Shown here: piece after piece, positions 60,978-64,000 of the stretch | How the letters are laid out: each line of letters begins with the position of its first letter | Numbering within the stretch: position 1 is the stretch's first letter | From: Sinohyriopsis cumingii | Taxonomy: Eukaryota > Mollusca > Bivalvia > Unionida > Unionidae | Direction: 5' to 3' | Assembly: GCA_028554795.2 (NCBI GenBank) | Contig: CM068838.1 | Coordinates: 130,395,428-130,459,427 of the forward strand | DNA: 64,000 nt | Position numbers and translations under genes: made by a program | The notes under the pieces: model-generated | What the model was told of the DNA's origin: nothing | The model's input: the letters and a program-made list of their open reading frames with translations, nothing else | Database searches by the model: none

Positions 60978-63425
60978 TAAAGGAAAGAATAGCCTCACAG
61001 TGTATCCATAGAAATGCATACATGCGGGCGGCATTTATGAACTATACTAGTTTGATGTAGGAAAACAAATGTGTGCTGAACACTTTTGGTCAAATATTGA
61101 AAGTTCTTTAAGAATAAAATGTATGAAATCTTCAGAAAATAGCACAAGATGGCTTTGGATGGGGACTTTTGATAACTATAGCTATGATATAGGCTTGTGT
61201 TACCTGATGCCTTTATGTATGTGATGTTACCTCCTAGATTGGAATGCATGCAATAAAATAAGTTATGTAAACATAATATAGTTGAATTTGGCCAAATATT
61301 GGCTATTTTACCTGCAAAAGATGAAAAATCATGCGTACAAAAACAGCTATCTTGTTCTTGTAAGGCATGCCATAAACCAGGATAGAGAACACTCTAAGTA
61401 CATAGATCACTTGTACCATGTGGGATATTCTGGCATGAGTAATTTTTAGGTAATTTATTAAGGATATGGTATTCCTTCCCATTTTGATTTGAATTGTCCT
61501 GCTCTAATTGTCCTTCTTTTTTTTTTACACTCTCCTGCTTTGAAATTGTTCATGTAGTTAGTTCAGTTCTCTTGCATTCCCTTTTGTTGAAGAAGCAGTG
61601 AATACCAACAAACAAGAACAGTTTCCTTAAGTCAGCATTTGTATAAGCCCAATTATAATCTACTATTGACTTTCAATTAATCCTATTTCTTTCTGTCAAG
61701 CTGCTCTTGTGGAATTTCCATGTTTGGTCCAACATTACAGAATGATAACCATTTTAGTCACACAGTGCGTATTCATTCCATTGAAATCCACACTGTTCTT
61801 GAAACTTTGCATCCCATCGCAAGAATCCAAATTGGCATGAGATGATATCTGCATGGTTATGGAAGGCTGTACTCTACATGCCGGCATTGTAGAAAATATG
61901 AACTATGTGATATGAAAGAGCTGCGTCATCTTAGAAATTAAAATTACATGACTCTTGAGGTCTCCACTATATATAGGAGTCTAAATGTTAGGTTCTCACT
62001 TTATCAGTAATGTATTTTGAGATAATTTAATTGCAATGAAGTTCATACAGGTTGTTGATGAACTCATCTATATTACATGGATAATGTATTAAAGGTTACC
62101 ACAATTACATGGATAATGTATTAGAGGTTACCACACCTTATGTATATCATTCAGTTATCTCCCTTACACCAGTCATAACATTTCAAGGAAATAAAATCTC
62201 ACATTTTCAGTGACTGGTTATGAAAATAAAGAGAAGATTTGTGAAGTATTATATTAGCCCTCAATCTTGATGCAAATGTAAGCAGAAGCAATTTAATAAT
62301 TTCTCACAATAAAGTTTACAAGCTTAAAAACTGATAAGGTATGTTCTGCTTGGATCTGAGATAAGTTTCTCTCTATCTTATGCCAATTATTTTTAAATTC
62401 TTATGTAGAAGAAATATACTTTATATGTATCTATATTATCTAAATTATTCACCCTTTTATATTAGATGGAAATGAACACAACTTCACTTGAAATTTGGGT
62501 ACCTGTAAGGGATGTTATAGCACAGTTGCCTTTGGGCTGTCCTTGGACCTGTTGGGCCCTGCCCCATATATTTGTCCAAGGTAAGGTCATCAAACTTTCA
62601 CTTCTCATTTTTCGCATTGCTGATTTTGCCTCCTTTAATTCCTTTATCATAAGCTACCTCTCCCTTTTAGATAAACACTTTCCTCTTGTTTTTAACTCCA
62701 TTTGATGTGCTATACTTAGTGTTTATATTTGGCATTTTTCTGTATTTTATTCCCCTAATTTCACCCCCAATCCAACATAACCACTTAGAAGCTGCGATTT
62801 ACTATATTTGGTGACTGATTGGCTTACTGAAACAATTTTATTCACATTACAAAGGAGGAAAGCTTACTATCTGTGTTACAAAGAGGATGGGTAGGTGGAC
62901 TTTTGTGTGAGGACTGGTGGTGAGTGACCTCTTGTATCTGCAGATAGTGTAAAGTGGTCAAAGCTTATACTTTATAATAAGATTGGGTCATGTCCACCTG
63001 TCTCTGATGTTAAGTTCTGCACCTACCAAACAAATATAAATTCCTTTCTTTTAGGTGAATTGTACATTTTGAAGTAGGACAGGTACATACTATTTGGTAC
63101 ATTGACCTTTGACCTAGTTATTACATAATATGACATAATGTGATTTATCCCATATCACCTATGTGAAGTTCAATAAGTGCTGATATGAATAAGATACAAC
63201 TCATAGTTGAAAGAATTCATTTTATTTCAAAAGATGATTTTGATGGTGAAGCAAAAGTATGAAAACAATAGTTCAAACGGCTCAATGAGATTTCTATACA
63301 CATTCATACAACACATAGCTTAGTACCTCATCAAATTGTTTTTCACAAGTGAGACTAAGTATATTTGTTACTTATACAGTCCCGAACTATTTCACAGATT
63401 ATTGGAAAAATTAAGGTTTGCTATA
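60978..63425. other. Spacer between the two MITE copies
   Basis: About 2.45 kb without a recognised gene. A minus-strand frame at 62,462-62,650 starts with a Lys/Glu-rich helix-like stretch, but no family is evident. Confidence 0.5.
62072..62136. repeat. 32-bp tandem duplication
   Basis: ATTACATGGATAATGTATTA with the following AAGGTTACCAC is repeated once, with one base changed. Confidence 0.85.
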
Positions 63426-63888
63426 GGTATAACGGTACCAATTGCGCAAGTCCAGGTGGGCGGAGCTTAAGGTGTATGGAACATTGTATTCAGAATTAAA
63501 GAACAACACTAGCTGTGATTGGTGCATTATGTAAGAGTTGTACTTTCTGTTTGGCTTAAAAAAAGTTGAGCCTCTTGGCAACATGTGAGTTTGTGTTAAT
63601 TTCTATCTAGATCATATTTTGTATTGTTTATGATTTTTTTTAAATATGGTACACATGGCTGAAAATGTGCTTGTTGTGACTAGATAACTCTTACCCCTGT
63701 CTAGTTCCAGTAGAGTTATCTCTCTTAAATGCAATGGAGTACCTGGTTATGTCATTGTCAAATTGACAATCTAGCATTGTTCTATATGACAGTGTGTGAC
63801 ATGCATGCCCAAGTAGGACAGAAAGTATATTTATTTCACAAAACATTAGCATTGAGGTATATGGAAAAACAATTGGTACCGTGATACC
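63426..63888. mobile_element. MITE-like element, copy 2 (463 bp)
   Basis: Same orientation, length and terminal inverted repeats as 60,515-60,977. The differences I see are around the T-rich stretch near 63,625. It is flanked by ATA on both sides (CTATA before, ATATAC after), a possible 3-bp target duplication. Near-identity suggests recent movement or recent segmental copying. Confidence 0.85.
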
Positions 63889-64000
63889 ATATACTAGCTT
63901 ATCGGCTTCACACAGAGTTCTTCACAGTATGTGTGACACGCTTGGTCAACTACGTCTAATACTACTACAACAAAGCCTCAAAGTCAAATCTATGTATTAG

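Noticed and set aside
62462..62705. Overlapping short frames with a Lys/Glu-rich start
   Set aside because: No motif, no splice context and frames open on both strands; too weak to call.

Overview
This is an AT-rich (roughly two-thirds A+T by eye) nuclear segment from an animal, most likely a mollusc. The clues are dense dinucleotide and CATA microsatellites, spliced genes with GT-AG introns, several tRNA-headed SINE families, a Jockey-type LINE with an ATCA repeat tail, and a Polinton/Maverick-type relic. The body of the main SINE resembles SINEs I associate with molluscs, possibly bivalves. That placement is inference from memory and no species is claimed.

Only one convincing host gene is present. 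It is a four-exon minus-strand gene (CDS 29,555 to 24,826) for a complete 245-residue TenA/THI-4 (thiaminase II fold) protein. All three introns have canonical borders, the reading frame runs through every junction, and the landmark residues of the family (Asp, Tyr, Cys, Glu) are present. A decayed copy of its last exon lies on the plus strand at 47,453-47,622 and still carries the ATT-repeat intron end, so it arose by DNA-level duplication.

Layout. 1-13.6 kb: gene-free, with small duplications, a foldback and two long TA arrays. 13.65-18.76 kb: a decayed Jockey-type LINE with a SINE and an unidentified 1.5 kb segment inserted in it. 18.8-24.8 kb: gene-free, with a second SINE family and a foldback. 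24.8-29.6 kb: the TenA-like gene, with SINE, LINE-tail and other relics in its introns. 30-39 kb: gene-free, with SINEs and a 26-bp minisatellite. 39.2-42.6 kb: relics of a Polinton-type family B DNA polymerase and a neighbouring frame, minus strand, full of frameshifts and stops. 43-50 kb: microsatellites, a 39-bp minisatellite, the TenA pseudo-exon and one copy of a third SINE-like family. 51.7-52.7 kb: a second LINE reverse transcriptase relic beside an unidentified, nearly open 127-codon frame. 55-64 kb: a 255-bp tandem duplication, SINEs, another broken frame and two nearly identical 463-bp inverted-repeat (MITE-like) elements.

Most of the window is therefore transposon debris and simple repeats around one small metabolic gene. 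The most interesting items are the animal TenA gene with its paralogous relic, the MITE pair, the nested LINE/SINE history with a perfect target-site duplication, and three unassigned coding-like fragments.
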